From Ruthenibacterium avium (GTDB lineage Bacteria; Bacillota; Clostridia; Oscillospirales; Ruminococcaceae), in the NCBI GenBank assembly GCA_019118905.1, contig DWYA01000044.1, positions 1 through 28,714 of the forward strand: a DNA stretch of 28,714 nucleotides. Reading direction: 5' to 3'. Positions 7,087 to 14,420 of the stretch are shown in pieces; within the stretch, counting starts at the first letter, position 1; every line of letters starts with the position of its first letter. The translations under genes were made by a program, and so were the position numbers. The notes below the pieces were generated by a model. That model saw nothing but the letters and a program-made list of their open reading frames with translations, did no database searches and was not told where the DNA came from.

Positions 7087-8478
7087 ATGGCAAAAGAAGC
7101 TCAACGCGAAATCGTTCATCATGGTGTTCATGATTATTCTTCCCCCGAGAGATATGTGGCACCCACCGACCCTGCCGTACTGGAAAACTTGAAAAAATTC
7201 AGCAGCTATAAACTTGGATTTATGATGCATTGGGCACCGGGGTGCCAAATTGCATCTTACGAAAGCTGGCCGCTTTGTGACGGCGACGCAGAGTGGAGTC
7301 AAAAAGACTTGACTTGGGCAGACCGCGAAACGTGCCACCGCCAATATTGGCAAGCCAATAAAACCTTCAACCCCATTAAGTTTGACCCCGCCGGATGGGC
7401 CAAGCTGGCCAAAGACTGCGGCTTCCGTTACCTCCTGTTTACCACAAAGCATCACGACGGATTCTGCATGTTTGACACAAAAACCACCGATTATAAAATC
7501 ACTGCGCCGGACTGTCCTTTCCATACTCACCCGGATGCCGATATTGTCGGGGCACTGTACCGCGAGTTTAAAAAACAAGGGCTTGCCATCTCCACCTATT
7601 TTTCCAAACCGGATTGGCACAGCCAGTATTTCTGGTGTGATGAATTCGGAAAGGCGCCCACAAGAAACGTAAACTATGACATTCAAGAGCATCCAGAATT
7701 ATGGAAAAAATATGTACAATTCGTGCATGAACAAATTCGAGAGCTAGCCACTAATTACGGCAAAATTGACGTGTTGTGGCTGGATGGCGGTTGGGTACGC
7801 CCGGAAAATATGGGGCAGGACATTCGTTTGACAGAAATTGTTGAGGAATTGCGCAGCACCACCCAGCCGGGATTGATTGTATGCGAGCGCGGGCGTGGCG
7901 GAGAAACCGAAAACTTTATCACACCCGAGCAAACCATTCCTCCCATGGCCATCGGCGTTCCTTGGGAAACCTGTGTCACTGTGGGCGATTATTTTTCCTT
8001 CCATTACAACGATTGTTTTAAATCCGGCAAAGAGCTCACGCACCTTTTGCTGGATGTTGTCAGCAAAGGCGGCAACCTTGCTTTAAATATTCCGGCGCAG
8101 CCCGACGGCGCTTTGCCTGCTCCTGCGGTAAAATCCATTCGTGAGCTGGGCGCTTGGCTTTCCATTTATGGCGAAGGCATTTATGACACTGTCTTGTGCG
8201 CACCGTATTTTACCGACGAATACTGCTTCACGAAAAAGGATGATAAAATTTACTGTTTCTATCGCTATGATGATGAAGCAAAATTGCCTGCAAAGTTGAT
8301 TTTGCCGCTTGATGTACAGGTAAAAGAAGCCTACTCGCTGCGTACCGGCGACCGCCTGCATGCACGCTGCGAAGAAGGCACCGTTACCCTGCATGTGCAG
8401 GATTTGCCTATGGGCGGCGCATTCTTTGCAGAAGGGTTCTGCCTGGTACTTGATGCTAAAGGAGATCAGCAAGCATAA
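7087..8478 (+). CDS. Alpha-L-fucosidase, GH29, cytoplasmic
   Basis: A 463-residue retaining glycosidase. The GH29 barrel is recognisable from KLGFMMHWAP (42-51), FNPIKFDPAGWAKLAKDCG (94-112), TTKHHDGFCMFDTKTTDY (119-136) and the nucleophile region VLWLDGG (229-235), where Asp233 is the expected catalytic nucleophile. The C-terminal ~100 residues form the usual beta-sandwich. A TAAGGAG site precedes the ATG. No signal peptide is present, so fucose is probably released inside the cell. The gene is divergent from the sulfatase and 12 bp ahead of an MFS transporter. Whether it cleaves alpha-1,2, 1,3, 1,4 or 1,6 links cannot be decided from sequence. The first strand reads GFMMHWAP where many homologues have an F-I-HWG pattern, so it may be a divergent subgroup. 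Confidence 0.92.
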   Translation: MAKEAQREIVHHGVHDYSSPERYVAPTDPAVLENLKKFSSYKLGFMMHWAPGCQIASYESWPLCDGDAEWSQKDLTWADRETCHRQYWQANKTFNPIKFDPAGWAKLAKDCGFRYLLFTTKHHDGFCMFDTKTTDYKITAPDCPFHTHPDADIVGALYREFKKQGLAISTYFSKPDWHSQYFWCDEFGKAPTRNVNYDIQEHPELWKKYVQFVHEQIRELATNYGKIDVLWLDGGWVRPENMGQDIRLTEIVEELRSTTQPGLIVCERGRGGETENFITPEQTIPPMAIGVPWETCVTVGDYFSFHYNDCFKSGKELTHLLLDVVSKGGNLALNIPAQPDGALPAPAVKSIRELGAWLSIYGEGIYDTVLCAPYFTDEYCFTKKDDKIYCFYRYDDEAKLPAKLILPLDVQVKEAYSLRTGDRLHARCEEGTVTLHVQDLPMGGAFFAEGFCLVLDAKGDQQA

Positions 8479-8490
8479 GGGGTGGTTCAT

Positions 8491-9723
8491 GTGGGAAAGA
8501 AATTGCGGCTTTTCTTGGGCGAATATATCACTGCAATGGTGGCCTACTGGATTTGCACCGGTTTTATCATTGCAAAGCTGACAGAATATTTTGAATTGCC
8601 TCTTGGCGTTTCCAATATTCTTACCAGTCTGTCGTCCATGTTTTTGGTATTGCAGCCGCTGGGCGGTGTTCTGTATTCCAAAATCCGACAAAAACGCGGC
8701 TATTTGATTTCCGTCAATCTTCTTTGGCGCGTCTGCCTGTGCTTTGTATTTTTCAGTGTATTTCTTTCGCAGCGCACCGGTATGGCTGTTTTTTGTGTTT
8801 GTTTGCTGTGTATGCAGCTTTTTCAGCAAATTATTTCCCCGGCCTACGAAGATTGGCATGTACAGGCGGCTGAAACGGCTCACTATGGCAAATTTTACGC
8901 CGTTCGTGAAGTCGTATTCATGATTTTATACACCGTCATGGCCGCTGTGGTGCAGATTGCCATTTCCCTTTCCGAGCACTGGGGACAGCTTCAGCAAGGA
9001 TTCATCATCACCGGAATTTTGGAGAGTCTGCTGCTGATTATCAGCATTATTTTAATGTTCCGGCTTTCTGCACCGAGCAGTTATGCCAACCAATCATCCG
9101 GCTCTTTGCGCATGTTCATACAGGTTTTGAAAAACCGCTCCCACACTGCGGTCATTATTGCCAATTCCGCTTGGTCTATTGCCAATGTGTTCATTGGCGG
9201 TCTGTTCGGTGTGTATGCCGTGCGCGTGCTCAACATCGACTTTATTCAGCTGATGATCTGGGGCATGGTTGGAAATTTGCTGCGCACGCTCTTTGGGCCT
9301 ATTTTTGCCAAGATTGCCGCGCGCATCGGCTGGAAACAATGTGTATCGAACATCTTCATTATCTATGCTTTTTTGGCCGTTCTGCTGTATTTCACAACGC
9401 CGGAAAATGCATTTTTGACGGCACCGATTTATCTTTCACTCAGTTCATTGCCCGTCTCGGGGCTGAATGTCGGCATTTTGAAAATGCGTATTGCCTCCAG
9501 CACACAAGAATTGCGCAGTGTTTACTTTTCTGCATATTCGCTGTTCAGCGGCGGCGCTTCCATGATTGGCACATTTTGCTCCTCGTTTTTAATCAGTCTG
9601 ATTGAAGCAGGTTCCATTTCCCTTTCGCTTCACAGCCTGTTTTTGCTCGGGCTTGTTTTGCTGATTATCCCGTTTGTTTTATTCCGAAAAATTCCCGTTG
9701 AAATTCCAGAAGACAGCAATTAA
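8491..9723 (+). CDS. MFS transporter, probably sugar or glycan-related
   Basis: A very hydrophobic protein of 410 residues with about 12 transmembrane segments and the MFS half-repeat layout. A basic loop between helices 2 and 3 (SKIRQKRGYL) corresponds to the MFS loop 2-3 motif. The start chosen is GTG at 8491, because AAGGGG lies six to seven bases before it. An upstream in-frame GTG at 8482 overlaps that ribosome site. It follows the fucosidase stop by 12 bp, so they are co-transcribed, and a strong terminator comes after it. Likely roles are uptake of a small fucosylated saccharide or export of a released product. Sequence alone does not tell which. Confidence 0.85.
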   Translation: MGKKLRLFLGEYITAMVAYWICTGFIIAKLTEYFELPLGVSNILTSLSSMFLVLQPLGGVLYSKIRQKRGYLISVNLLWRVCLCFVFFSVFLSQRTGMAVFCVCLLCMQLFQQIISPAYEDWHVQAAETAHYGKFYAVREVVFMILYTVMAAVVQIAISLSEHWGQLQQGFIITGILESLLLIISIILMFRLSAPSSYANQSSGSLRMFIQVLKNRSHTAVIIANSAWSIANVFIGGLFGVYAVRVLNIDFIQLMIWGMVGNLLRTLFGPIFAKIAARIGWKQCVSNIFIIYAFLAVLLYFTTPENAFLTAPIYLSLSSLPVSGLNVGILKMRIASSTQELRSVYFSAYSLFSGGASMIGTFCSSFLISLIEAGSISLSLHSLFLLGLVLLIIPFVLFRKIPVEIPEDSN

Positions 9724-9763
9724 GCTTTCACCTTTTCAAAAGCAAAGAAATCCCGATAAACCG

Positions 9764-9806
9764 AATGCCCCTTTCCGCATAACACCGGAAAGGGGCATTG
9801 AATTTT
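9764..9806 (+). terminator. Intrinsic terminator of the fucosidase-MFS operon
   Basis: A perfect 14-bp stem AATGCCCCTTTCCG/CGGAAAGGGGCATT with an 8-base loop, followed by GAATTTTTTAT. It also lies just past the stop of the convergent MATE gene, which may use it too. Confidence 0.9.
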
Positions 9807-9811
9807 TTATG

Positions 9812-11191
9812 TTATTCTTCTGTCTGTTCGGTCGACGGATGCGTTCCAAAGGGAAAAAACACACCGCCATGAAACCGCCTCAAAAATACACATGCAACGA
9901 TCGAGGCCACCAGCTCCGCAATGGGAAAAGCAGCCCAAACACCGGCAGCCTGCCACACACCGGAAAGGAAAAAGCCCAGCGGAAGCGTAATGACTAACTG
10001 GCGCAGCAAGGAAATGCACAATGAAAGCGTACCCTTTCCCAGCGCCTCAAACACACCGGAGAACACAACGCCGATGGCAGAAACTAAAAAGCCCAGTGAA
10101 ATAATGCGCAGCGCAAGAGCACCGGCTTGCAGCAGCGCTTCGTCGGCATCAAATAAACGCAGCACCTGCTCGGGAATCGCCAAGGAAATTACTGTTCCCA
10201 GCAGCATAATCACACCGCAAGCGACCAAACTGTACCGGATAAAACCGCGCACACGTTCGTACTTACCCGCGCCGTAGTTATAGCTTACTAAGGGGCGCAT
10301 TCCCTGTACAATGCCGCTCACCGGCAGATAAATAAAGCTTTGCAGTTTAAAATAAACGCCCAAAACTGCCACATACACCTCGGAAATCGCAGCCAAAATG
10401 CCGTTGAGTGCGCCCACCAGCACAGAAGGGAGCGTCATCATCAGCGATGACGGAATGCCCACCGCGTAAATGGGGCGTATCACATGAGAATAGCCTTTTA
10501 AATAACGCCAATGAATTGTCACACCCGGATTTTTCACAAGGTACACAATGACATACAAAAAGAATGCCGCAATTTGTCCCGTTACGGTGGCAATCGCCGC
10601 TCCGCTTACCCCCATGGCTGGAAAGCCTAAATAGCCAAAGATTAAAATGGGGTCTAAAATAATATTGATGACACAGCCCGTTCCCAGCAGCACCATCGTG
10701 GTTTTCATCGCGCCAAGACCCTGATAAATCTTTTCCATGGTAATCTGCATCAAACAGCCAAACGACAAGCACATGACAATGTAGGTGTAGTCACACGCTT
10801 GGCGTAAAACTTCCGGGTTTTCTGTAAACAGCGCCAAAAACGGCTTCGTCACTACAACGCCTAGGATGACAAACAAAACACAATGAATGACAGACAAAAG
10901 CACTCCCCATGAAGCAGCCGCATTTGCCTGCTCCTGGTCTTTTTGGCCCAGACTGCGCGCCAGCAGGGCACTGATTCCCACGCCCACGCCCACAGCAGCT
11001 GAAAGCACAATATTTTGCAGCGGAAACGCCAGCGAAACCGCCGTCAGAGCCTGTGTCCCCAAGCGCGATACATAGATGCTGTCAATGATATTGTAAAGTG
11101 ATTGCACCAGCATCGACAGCATCATCGGCATTGACATGCTCATCAAAAGCGGCACCAAAGGTTTTGTTTCCATAAAATTGCGTTCTTCCAT
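9812..11191 (-). CDS. MATE family efflux transporter (multidrug/Na+ antiporter)
   Basis: A 459-residue protein with twelve transmembrane segments and two MatE repeats. The first begins PLVPLLMSMSMPMMLSMLVQ and SLYNIIDSIYVSRLG, and the second near residue 240 has a similar PSSLMM start. Length and topology match NorM/MepA-like exporters. The start is ATG at 11191 after GGAAAGGAACA. The frame is open for 70 more codons upstream, but that stretch is the leader RNA with its terminator hairpin and promoter. MATE proteins expel cationic drugs or metabolites in exchange for Na+ or H+. The leader suggests inducible control by transcription attenuation. The substrate is unknown; a link to the glycan locus is not indicated, since the gene is convergent to it. 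Confidence 0.92.
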   Translation of the reverse strand: MEERNFMETKPLVPLLMSMSMPMMLSMLVQSLYNIIDSIYVSRLGTQALTAVSLAFPLQNIVLSAAVGVGVGISALLARSLGQKDQEQANAAASWGVLLSVIHCVLFVILGVVVTKPFLALFTENPEVLRQACDYTYIVMCLSFGCLMQITMEKIYQGLGAMKTTMVLLGTGCVINIILDPILIFGYLGFPAMGVSGAAIATVTGQIAAFFLYVIVYLVKNPGVTIHWRYLKGYSHVIRPIYAVGIPSSLMMTLPSVLVGALNGILAAISEVYVAVLGVYFKLQSFIYLPVSGIVQGMRPLVSYNYGAGKYERVRGFIRYSLVACGVIMLLGTVISLAIPEQVLRLFDADEALLQAGALALRIISLGFLVSAIGVVFSGVFEALGKGTLSLCISLLRQLVITLPLGFFLSGVWQAAGVWAAFPIAELVASIVACVFLRRFHGGVFFPFGTHPSTEQTEE

Positions 11192-11208
11192 TATTGTTCC
11201 TTTCCAAG

Positions 11209-11299
11209 TAAAAAGCCACACCGCTCTGTTTAATGCTGAAACAGAAAAACCGGTGTGGCTGTGTTGATTTTTATACATTACAGCGGCTAAGACAGCCGC
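11209..11299 (-). promoter_or_regulatory. Leader attenuator of the MATE gene
   Basis: The transcript carries a terminator-like hairpin: AGCCACACCG pairs with CGGTGTGGCT (plus-strand arms 11251-11260 and 11214-11223) around an inner CTGTTT/AAACAG stem. TTTTTAC follows, and the hairpin ends before the ribosome site. Upstream, GCGGCT/AGCCGC (11283-11299) forms a small hairpin. The GGCTGT within it (11292-11297) can instead pair with ACAGCC (11257-11262), which overlaps the terminator's first arm. These are mutually exclusive structures, as expected of an attenuator. Confidence 0.6.
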
Positions 11300-11308
11300 G
11301 CCTGTGTG

Positions 11309-11337
11309 AAGATACCATAAAAACGTCTTTTTGTCAA
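11309..11337 (-). promoter_or_regulatory. Promoter of the MATE gene
   Basis: TTGACA (11337-11332), a 17-bp spacer and TATCTT (11314-11309) on the minus strand. It starts 5 bp past the stop of the preceding small gene and gives a leader of about 110 bases. Confidence 0.7.
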
Positions 11338-11342
11338 GAGAA

Positions 11343-11573
11343 TTAAAGCTGAAAATCCTCGGGGGAAAATTTCGGCATGGGGGGGCGGCGCTTCGGCACA
11401 CGCTTCAATGGGTCGTACTCGTAAAACTTGCAGTGATACCCCGCGCACACAACGCCCTTTTTATTGCAATAGTAGGTTTCCGGCTCATCGGGCGCCGGGC
11501 GCTGATGGCCGCAATATTCACAATTCGGTGGGAAATCCCCTTGAAAAAAGGGCTTTCGTTTGCGAAACAGCAT
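11343..11573 (-). CDS. Small cysteine-rich protein of unknown function (possible zinc-binding)
   Basis: A 76-residue basic protein that I cannot assign to a named family. It has five cysteines, C18-x2-C21, C36, C43 and C48, plus His23 and His47. This is enough for a zinc-ribbon-like site (NCEYCGH, then VVCAGYHCKFY). The C-terminus is rich in Pro, Lys and Arg (KRVPKRRPPMPK). The start is ATG at 11573 after a GGGGAGG site; the frame is open further upstream without a ribosome site. It lies 87 bp after the ylbJ-like gene on the same strand and has its own promoter candidate. A nucleic-acid- or metal-binding role would be a guess from composition only. It has no signal peptide or membrane segment. 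Confidence 0.7.
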   Translation of the reverse strand: MLFRKRKPFFQGDFPPNCEYCGHQRPAPDEPETYYCNKKGVVCAGYHCKFYEYDPLKRVPKRRPPMPKFSPEDFQL

Positions 11574-11659
11574 ACTGCCTCCCCTTTCCTTTCTTCCATC
11601 ATTTTTCTCTCCATCCGTGCGCAAATGCTTCTGCGCCGGTGTGCTGCCATACAGCATCC

Positions 11660-11688
11660 ATTATACACGTTTTTTTCGGTTTCGTAAA
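11660..11688 (-). promoter_or_regulatory. Promoter candidate for the cysteine-rich small gene
   Basis: TTTACG (11688-11683), a 17-bp spacer and TATAAT (11665-11660) on the minus strand. The -10 box contains the stop codon of the ylbJ-like gene, so it would transcribe the small gene independently of it. Confidence 0.5.
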
Positions 11689-12719
11689 CCACCCGTGCTG
11701 CCATTCACCATTAAGGCGCAAAGCACAAACAAAATACAAGCTGCGTCCACCGGCAAACGCGACGCATACACCTCGTTCCAAGCCGCCGCGCTCTGTGCCA
11801 TGGGCAGTACCGAAAGCAGACATTTCACCAAAAACAGCATCAGCGGCAAGTGCAGCAGACGAGACAAAAGCAGCGCTTTCAGCGAAATTTCTTTTCCTGC
11901 AAACGCACGCACCTGCAAAAATACACTTGCCCCCATGGCGCTCAGCGCCGACGCACACAACACCACACGAAATGCCCCGCCGCCCTGTGCCGCTGCGATG
12001 CAGGCATTTGTCACTTCCAAAAAGAAGCAAATGCCATAGCGTGCCGCGTTTCCAAACGGCTGTGCATAAGCCGACAAAAACGAAAACAGCGTGACATATC
12101 CGCACAAAACAGAAGTGGACTGCACCGCTTGTGTCACAGCCTGTGCTGCATCACAAGCTTGATATTGTGTGGCAGCACGGCGCAAAACATCCCGTTCACG
12201 CTCGGGCAGAAGAAAGGAAAAGACAATTCCGCACAGGGCGCTTGCCGCACATTGCGCTGCAAATAAAACCCATCCAACGGTCAAGCTGCCCAAAAGACGC
12301 CCGCCCACGCCCGCCGCCACAAATGACGGGCCCGAAACCGTTCCCGCTGCCAGCAGCAGCGCACCTTCCCGCTTGGTAATTTCGCCCGATTGGTACAGCT
12401 GGCCTACCTGAGCTGCCCCTGCCGCAAAGCCGCCCATCCAGCCGCATAAAATAGCGCTGGCAGCTTTGGGCGAAGCAATTCCCATCGCTGCTGTCAGCGG
12501 ACGCAGCGGCCAGCTCAGCCACTTTGCCCCCTCGCCCGAAAGCAGCATACGCGAAAAAACAAAAAATGGAAACATCGTGGGAATAATGGTTTCCACACAA
12601 GCCCGCAGACCGCTTTGTACCCCTTTGCCAGCCGTAGACGGGTCGCCCAAAAACAGGCACATCGCCGCAGCGCAAAGCAGCCACACCCCAATCCGCCCCC
12701 AACTTCCTTTTTTTTGCAT
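11661..12719 (-). CDS. YlbJ-like sporulation integral membrane protein (nucleoside-recognition Gate domain)
   Basis: A 352-residue polytopic membrane protein. It has the Gate-domain pattern of YlbJ/SpmA-like proteins: ACVETIIPTMFPFFVFSRML near residue 40, a loop LSWPLRPLTAAMGI, then GWMGGFAAGAAQVGQLYQSG in place of the usual GYPxGA segment. The start follows GGGAGGG. In Bacillus, YlbJ is made in the mother cell under sigma E and is needed for spore heat resistance. Here the gene is head-to-head with yqfC-yqfD, also sigma-E-dependent in Bacillus, which supports a sporulation role. The family is assigned from memory of motifs. A generic nucleoside-recognition membrane protein is the alternative. 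Confidence 0.72.
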   Translation of the reverse strand: MQKKGSWGRIGVWLLCAAAMCLFLGDPSTAGKGVQSGLRACVETIIPTMFPFFVFSRMLLSGEGAKWLSWPLRPLTAAMGIASPKAASAILCGWMGGFAAGAAQVGQLYQSGEITKREGALLLAAGTVSGPSFVAAGVGGRLLGSLTVGWVLFAAQCAASALCGIVFSFLLPERERDVLRRAATQYQACDAAQAVTQAVQSTSVLCGYVTLFSFLSAYAQPFGNAARYGICFFLEVTNACIAAAQGGGAFRVVLCASALSAMGASVFLQVRAFAGKEISLKALLLSRLLHLPLMLFLVKCLLSVLPMAQSAAAWNEVYASRLPVDAACILFVLCALMVNGSTGGLRNRKKRV

Positions 12720-12739
12720 AAATCATCCCTCCCGCTTGA

Positions 12740-12768
12740 TATATATGAAAAAAAGATTGCTGTTTATC
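12740..12768 (-). promoter_or_regulatory. Possible sporulation-sigma promoter of the ylbJ-like gene
   Basis: On the minus strand GATAAAC (12768-12762), a 14-bp gap and CATATATA (12747-12740) partly match the sigma-E pattern (ATA core at -35, CATA-type -10, spacer near 14). I see no good sigma-A promoter in this 69-bp gap. The match is imperfect. Confidence 0.25.
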
Positions 12769-12788
12769 ACCCAGTAAAGGAGCGCGTT

Positions 12789-13088
12789 ATGAAACATTCA
12801 CGCAAAAAAAAGGCCTCTTTCAAAGAAGCGCTTTGTTTGGGAAAAGCGCTGGCACAGCAAGCGTGTACGCCGATGGCCGCTATCCATGTGACAACCAATG
12901 GACAAATCGAGCTTGAGAACTGCAAGGAAATTACTGCATTTGACGAGGATGCGCTGATTGTCAGCATGGGAAAACGAAGCGTCCGCATTGAAGGCAATCA
13001 CCTCACAGTGGACACCTATCGCAAGAATTTAATGACCGTACACGGCACTGTTTTCCGCATTGTGTTTTTAGAGGGAAAGGAGCGCTGA
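12789..13088 (+). CDS. yqfC: Sporulation protein YqfC (YabP/YqfC family)
   Basis: A 99-residue protein of the YabP/YqfC family. It has a basic N-terminus, then the beta-rich core: GQIELENCKEITAFDEDAL, VSMGKRSVRIEGNHLTV and TVHGTVFRIVF. The last element resembles the family's G-x-I-x-x-I-x-F end. An AAAGGAG site lies just before the ATG. It precedes yqfD by 3 bp, which is the invariant order in endospore formers, where the pair is transcribed in the mother cell during sporulation. Its molecular function is not established. The gene and the identity of its neighbour together make the call secure, and it is good evidence that the organism descends from spore formers. Confidence 0.88.
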   Translation: MKHSRKKKASFKEALCLGKALAQQACTPMAAIHVTTNGQIELENCKEITAFDEDALIVSMGKRSVRIEGNHLTVDTYRKNLMTVHGTVFRIVFLEGKER

Positions 13089-13091
13089 GAG

Positions 13092-14273
13092 ATGAATAAA
13101 AACATTTGGGGATACCTCTCGGGCGAAGTTTCTTTTGAAGTGGTCAACGGCAGAGTGGACCGCTTTTTAACGCTGTGTGCGGAACGAGCAATTCCCCTCG
13201 GCTGCATCCGTGCCGTTCCGGGCGGTGTGAGCGCACAGGTTCCGGCGCGGCTTTACACCAAACTTCCCGCGCTGGCACGCACCTGCCACTGCCGTCTGCG
13301 TTTAAAAGAACGCTTCGGCCTTTGTTTTGCTCTTTTTCTTCTGCGCAAGCGCTACGGGATCCTTGCAGGAATTGCAGCAGGCGCCTTGGCGCTGTGTGTG
13401 TTTCCAAACCTGATTTGGAATATTCGTTTTTATGATTTCACACCGCAGCAGCAACAGGAAATGCGTCAAATGCTTTACAACTGCGGCGTGTATGAAGGCG
13501 CCTTTGCCACGCAGGAGGACATGGGCCGCATTGCGGCACAGCTGCGGGCACAAACGGATGATTACAGCTGGATTGCGTTGAATCTGGTGCGCGGAAAATT
13601 GATTGTAGAAAAGAACGATATGGAGAAAAAACCAACGCTGCAAGAACAGGAGGTCACCGATTTGGTGGCAATTTCTGACGGCATCATTCGCTTTATGGAT
13701 GTGCGCGGCGGATATTACCTGGTTACCGCCAATCAATCGGTGCGTGAAGGCCAAACCCTTGTCACCGGCATGTGTGATGAAAACGGTGAAGGCCGTGTTT
13801 CTTACATGCACTCCGAGGGAGAAATCTATGCAGAAGTAGAAAAAACTTACGAGTTTACACAGCCTTTTCATGTAACAGCCGAGCTGCCGCAAAGCCGTAC
13901 ATCCGCCTCTCATCGCTTGTTCTGCTTTGGGCTGGAAATCCCGCTCGGGCAGAGCGAAAACGCCGAAAACACCGTACAAACGGTTTACCGCCAGCCGCTT
14001 TCCCTGTTCGGCTTTCCCCTTCCCGCCACTGTTGAAACGACACTCTGCCGTGAAGTAACACCGCAGGAATACACGGTCAGCGAAACGCTGGCATGTGACC
14101 TTGCACGCAATGCCATTTTGCGGCAAGCCGAGCAGGATTTTGGGGAGATTGAGCTTTTGGATTTAACGATGGACACCACCACACAAGAGGACAGCCTCAC
14201 GGCTCGTTTCCACCTGCGCTTTATTGCCAACATTGCCAAAAGCGTTCCTTTTGGCGGTTTGACAGGAAATTAA
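13092..14273 (+). CDS. yqfD: Sporulation protein YqfD
   Basis: A 393-residue protein starting three bases after yqfC. It opens with NIWGYLSGEVSFEV, typical of YqfD. After a soluble N-terminal ~75 residues comes one transmembrane segment (about 98-115, GILAGIAAGALALCVFPNLIW). A large extracytoplasmic domain follows, with NLVRGKLIVE, DLVAISDGIIRFMDVRGG and later VREGQTLVTG, which fit the family. The ribosome site GGAAAGGAG lies at the end of yqfC. In Bacillus yqfD is sigma-E controlled and only loosely characterised. Length matches homologues. The next gene, phoH, has its own promoter, so sporulation and housekeeping expression can be separated here. Confidence 0.9.
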   Translation: MNKNIWGYLSGEVSFEVVNGRVDRFLTLCAERAIPLGCIRAVPGGVSAQVPARLYTKLPALARTCHCRLRLKERFGLCFALFLLRKRYGILAGIAAGALALCVFPNLIWNIRFYDFTPQQQQEMRQMLYNCGVYEGAFATQEDMGRIAAQLRAQTDDYSWIALNLVRGKLIVEKNDMEKKPTLQEQEVTDLVAISDGIIRFMDVRGGYYLVTANQSVREGQTLVTGMCDENGEGRVSYMHSEGEIYAEVEKTYEFTQPFHVTAELPQSRTSASHRLFCFGLEIPLGQSENAENTVQTVYRQPLSLFGFPLPATVETTLCREVTPQEYTVSETLACDLARNAILRQAEQDFGEIELLDLTMDTTTQEDSLTARFHLRFIANIAKSVPFGGLTGN

Positions 14274-14279
14274 AAAGAA

Positions 14280-14304
14280 ATTTTGTGTAAATAATACACA
14301 AAAT
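14280..14304 (+). terminator. Weak AT-rich hairpin after yqfD
   Basis: A 9-bp perfect inverted repeat ATTTTGTGT/ACACAAAAT with a 7-base loop, 6 bp past the yqfD stop. The stem is mostly A-T and no T-run follows immediately, so it may be a weak terminator or a protein site beside the phoH promoter. Confidence 0.35.
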
Positions 14305-14308
14305 CCTC

Positions 14309-14336
14309 TTTAAAATTTTGATTATTATGCTATAAT
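14309..14336 (+). promoter_or_regulatory. Promoter upstream of phoH
   Basis: TTTAAA (14309-14314), a 16-bp spacer and a perfect TATAAT (14331-14336) preceded by the extended TGC. It probably drives phoH-ybeY-dgkA-era and beyond, with a leader of about 75 bases. Confidence 0.65.
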
Positions 14337-14420
14337 AAAAGAAAAGAAAGTGTACCGCGTGCGGGGTGACGTTTGGTGCGCTTTTATCAGTATCAAATCC
14401 TGTCATCGAGGTGATTGTGT

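Noticed and set aside
8482..8490. GTG at 8482 as the MFS transporter start
   Set aside because: It overlaps the AAGGGG ribosome site that serves the GTG at 8491.
8083..8883. A 266-codon open frame on the minus strand
   Set aside because: It overlaps the ends of the fucosidase and MFS genes in antisense and resembles nothing. The sense genes are certain.
11192..11401. A 70-residue N-terminal extension of the MATE pump
   Set aside because: It would cover the promoter and attenuator hairpins and lacks a ribosome site. The ATG at 11191 has one and gives the normal family length.
13302..14126. A 274-codon open frame on the minus strand inside yqfD
   Set aside because: It is antisense to a recognised gene and has no ribosome site or motif.
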